A program made the translations under genes and the position numbers. A DNA stretch of 6,217 nucleotides from Candidatus Woesearchaeota archaeon (lineage in GTDB: Archaea > Nanobdellota > Nanobdellia > Woesearchaeales > UBA11576): the NCBI GenBank assembly GCA_016219765.1, contig JACRKM010000114.1, forward strand, positions 1 through 6,217. The letters are read 5' to 3'. The notes under the pieces are model-generated. The model saw nothing but the letters and a program-made list of their open reading frames with translations. It was not told where the DNA came from and ran no database searches. Numbering within the stretch: position 1 is the first letter of the stretch; every line of letters begins with the position of its first letter. Positions 4,502-6,217 of this stretch are shown here, piece by piece.

Positions 4502-6217
4502 TTAAGTCGTGTTTGAGGCAGTTTGATTGACGGCGCTGCTGGCCTGTTCTTCTGCTGTCGGTTTTGGCTGATAATAAACAAGATTCTTATTTTTTCCTTC
4601 CCAGTCGATTTTCCATGTGATGATGCGCCCTCCCGTGATTGCACGGCGGTCGTCGAATCGGTCAAAGTAATCTAATCCGTGTCCTTCAAGGAAGAACAAT
4701 CGTGTGAAGATGCTTGGGCCGAGCGCCGGGTGGGATATAAGTGTTGCATATCCATCATCGCCTTGTGGAATGATGATGACTGCGAAATCAACAGTCTTTC
4801 CTTCACCAGGGATAGTCTTCAGTCCGTCCTTTGTCAAGTATACGAGTACCTCTGGCTGCACCTCTTCACGGGCAAGGATGCGCAATGATGGGGTTTTATC
4901 CTCGCTAACATTAAGTTCCATGACTATCGTTCCGCTGCCCATTCCCTGCTCACAGCGATAGGTAGAGTTGCTTGTCTTTTGGCAACCGTTTACACCGGAG
5001 AAATAGCTTGGCCAGGGACTTATCCAGTAGTTGTCCGCGGTGCTCTGGATCTCATCGTAGTATGGCTGTGCTTCGATATCGCCTAACTTGTACTTATCTT
5101 TGAGGAGCGCAATGCCTTTCTGCGGATCGGCCCCGCTGGCCTCTTGGTACATAGAAGCGCGAGTAAAATTCCAGCTTCCAAAGTGCGCCCACACGCCCGA
5201 TTTTCCGATCATATCTTCACTAGTGATGAAGAAATCTTCAGGAGGCTCGCAGTGTGAGTACTTGAGCACTTCCTCCGCTTGGTCGTTGGCAAGTCCTTCT
5301 TTTGTGAGCGTCTTTTTTGCGGCGGCTCTGTTCTGGCGCGTGATTTGGTCAAGTATGCTTATCGACCTTGGTGTGTCCTGCACTACTGCATTGAGTTTGT
5401 CGAATGCAGTGTTGCTTCCGCAGTCCAGCATGCGCAAAATTCCAACGCTTTGCCGCTCGTCGGCGGTAAGCATGAGTTTTCCAAGCCAGTGTAGCGGTGG
5501 ATCGCCTTGGCTTGCTCCATCAAGCGTGACTCGCCGGTCAGCAAAGAACTTGAACCAGTGGCCGAAGTCCCACCAGGAGTTAATGATTGCATCAGGCTTT
5601 GAATTTTCCCGGATCTTCGTCAGTGCACCATCCCACGCCGCATTCACACTGGGAATAAAATTTCTTCCTATGCTGTATCCAGATTTTACTGGTGAGACGA
5701 GAAGCAACGCGATGATCACGCAGAGTACGGTCGTTGTGATGATTTTCTTTAAGTGCATTTCCCTCGTAATCCACGCGCTTACCTGCTGATAGATGAAGCT
5801 TATGCCAACCCCAAACGCAGTTCCAAACGCCGGCACCATCAGCAGAGTAAAGCGGATGCCTTTGAGTGCAGCATATGTTGTGCCGATAAACCAGATTGTG
5901 AGAAGGATTGCGAGGGTCGTGTCGTATTCGTCTTTTGACTTTATGAGGATTAGAAGGGCGAGTGCTACTGGCAGGGCAAGCACGGCCATGAACTTGATCG
6001 GCTGCAGGCTCAGTCCGTAGTTGGAAACAAGAATCAGCGCAGTGGCAACAGCGGCGGCAACAATGAGATAATCTTCTTTTCGCATCTCGCGGCGCACAAT
6101 GGTGAAGGCAATACCGAGTACAGCAAGCACAAAGAAGAGTTTTCCCCCAGCCTGCTCCACCACTGTCCCGAGCCCTGCAGGGTTGAATTCTGCAACTGTG
6201 ACGAGCACATTTGGCCA
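4502..6217 (-). CDS. aglB: Oligosaccharyltransferase AglB/STT3 family (N-terminus cut by window)
   Basis: This is the C-terminal 571 residues of the membrane enzyme that transfers a glycan from a dolichol carrier to Asn in N-X-S/T sequons on the outer face of the membrane. The frame is open to the window edge, where it reads WPNVLVTVAEFNP. TVAE (7-10) fits the TIXE/SVSE motif of external loop 5, whose Glu binds the acceptor. About six membrane helices follow (27-41, 50-65, 76-92, 102-117, 125-143, 159-175). The Arg in KGIRF (Arg122) fits the conserved lipid-diphosphate contact. The soluble domain has the STT3 signature SWWDFGHW (214-221), which reads the +2 Ser/Thr of the sequon, and EDMIGKSGVW (334-343), where the DK/MI motif is expected. 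Two Cys (412, 422) may form a disulfide. Family members are typically over 700 residues, so several N-terminal helices and the first catalytic Asp lie outside the window. Confidence 0.95.
   Translation of the reverse strand, partial: WPNVLVTVAEFNPAGLGTVVEQAGGKLFFVLAVLGIAFTIVRREMRKEDYLIVAAAVATALILVSNYGLSLQPIKFMAVLALPVALALLILIKSKDEYDTTLAILLTIWFIGTTYAALKGIRFTLLMVPAFGTAFGVGISFIYQQVSAWITREMHLKKIITTTVLCVIIALLLVSPVKSGYSIGRNFIPSVNAAWDGALTKIRENSKPDAIINSWWDFGHWFKFFADRRVTLDGASQGDPPLHWLGKLMLTADERQSVGILRMLDCGSNTAFDKLNAVVQDTPRSISILDQITRQNRAAAKKTLTKEGLANDQAEEVLKYSHCEPPEDFFITSEDMIGKSGVWAHFGSWNFTRASMYQEASGADPQKGIALLKDKYKLGDIEAQPYYDEIQSTADNYWISPWPSYFSGVNGCQKTSNSTYRCEQGMGSGTIVMELNVSEDKTPSLRILAREEVQPEVLVYLTKDGLKTIPGEGKTVDFAVIIIPQGDDGYATLISHPALGPSIFTRLFFLEGHGLDYFDRFDDRRAITGGRIITWKIDWEGKNKNLVYYQPKPTAEEQASSAVNQTASNTT

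Noticed and set aside
3953..4516. A 187-codon plus-strand frame opposite the soluble GT2.
   Set aside because: It is antisense to clear GT2 motifs, and its translation shows no family pattern.
4432..4665. A 78-codon N-terminal extension of the soluble GT2 gene, starting at 4665.
   Set aside because: It overlaps the end of aglB by 164 bases in another frame, has low-complexity sequence without family resemblance, and ATG 4431 begins exactly at the first GT2 beta strand.
5088..5789. A 233-codon plus-strand frame opposite aglB.
   Set aside because: It is an antisense shadow of a strongly conserved gene, with Ser/Pro-rich sequence and no recognisable domain.

Overview
The window reads as a piece of an archaeal protein N-glycosylation locus. 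All six genes lie on the minus strand, so the transcriptional order runs from base 6217 towards base 1. The best taxonomic clue is the oligosaccharyltransferase AglB/STT3 fragment at the right end, with its TVAE and WWDFGHW motifs. Its form, together with neighbouring GT2, GT4 and DUF2304 genes, recalls DPANN archaea (Woesearchaeota or relatives). That placement is inferred from family memory, not shown by any marker gene here.

Layout, in order of transcription: (1) 6217-4502, AglB, cut at its N-terminus by the window edge; (2) 4431-3769, a soluble 220-residue GT2 glycosyltransferase; (3) 3755-3402, a three-helix DUF2304 membrane protein with a good Shine-Dalgarno; (4) 3405-2218, a 395-residue GT4 glycosyltransferase; (5) 2221-1004, a second GT4; (6) about 939 to beyond base 1, a GT2 of the polyprenyl-phosphate type with C-terminal membrane helices, cut at its C-terminus by the window edge. 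Genes 3/4 and 4/5 overlap by ATGA. The gap between 2 and 3 is 13 bases and that between 1 and 2 is 70 bases, so this looks like one operon. The likely division of labour is that the cytosolic GT2 and GT4 enzymes build a glycan on a dolichol-phosphate carrier, the membrane GT2 and the GT2/DUF2304 pair act at the membrane, and AglB moves the finished glycan to Asn sequons outside the cell.

The most notable feature is a 221-bp non-autonomous mobile element (MITE-like) at 979-1199. It has perfect 15-bp terminal inverted repeats, a perfect 8-bp target-site duplication (GGGTTGCG), further subterminal inverted repeats and a central hairpin. It is GC-rich and carries no transposase. It landed in the last codons of the second GT4 gene. 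Removing the element and one copy of the duplication restores an ORF ending Asn-Pro-Lys-Lys-stop, a 343-residue protein. With the element in place, the protein gains a 64-residue Arg/Pro/Ser-rich tail encoded almost wholly by the element. Left of the element the DNA is clearly more AT-rich, and a 13-bp tandem repeat sits between the insertion and the last gene.

No RNA genes, CRISPR arrays or convincing promoters or terminators were seen. No gene-free stretch exceeds 300 bases.
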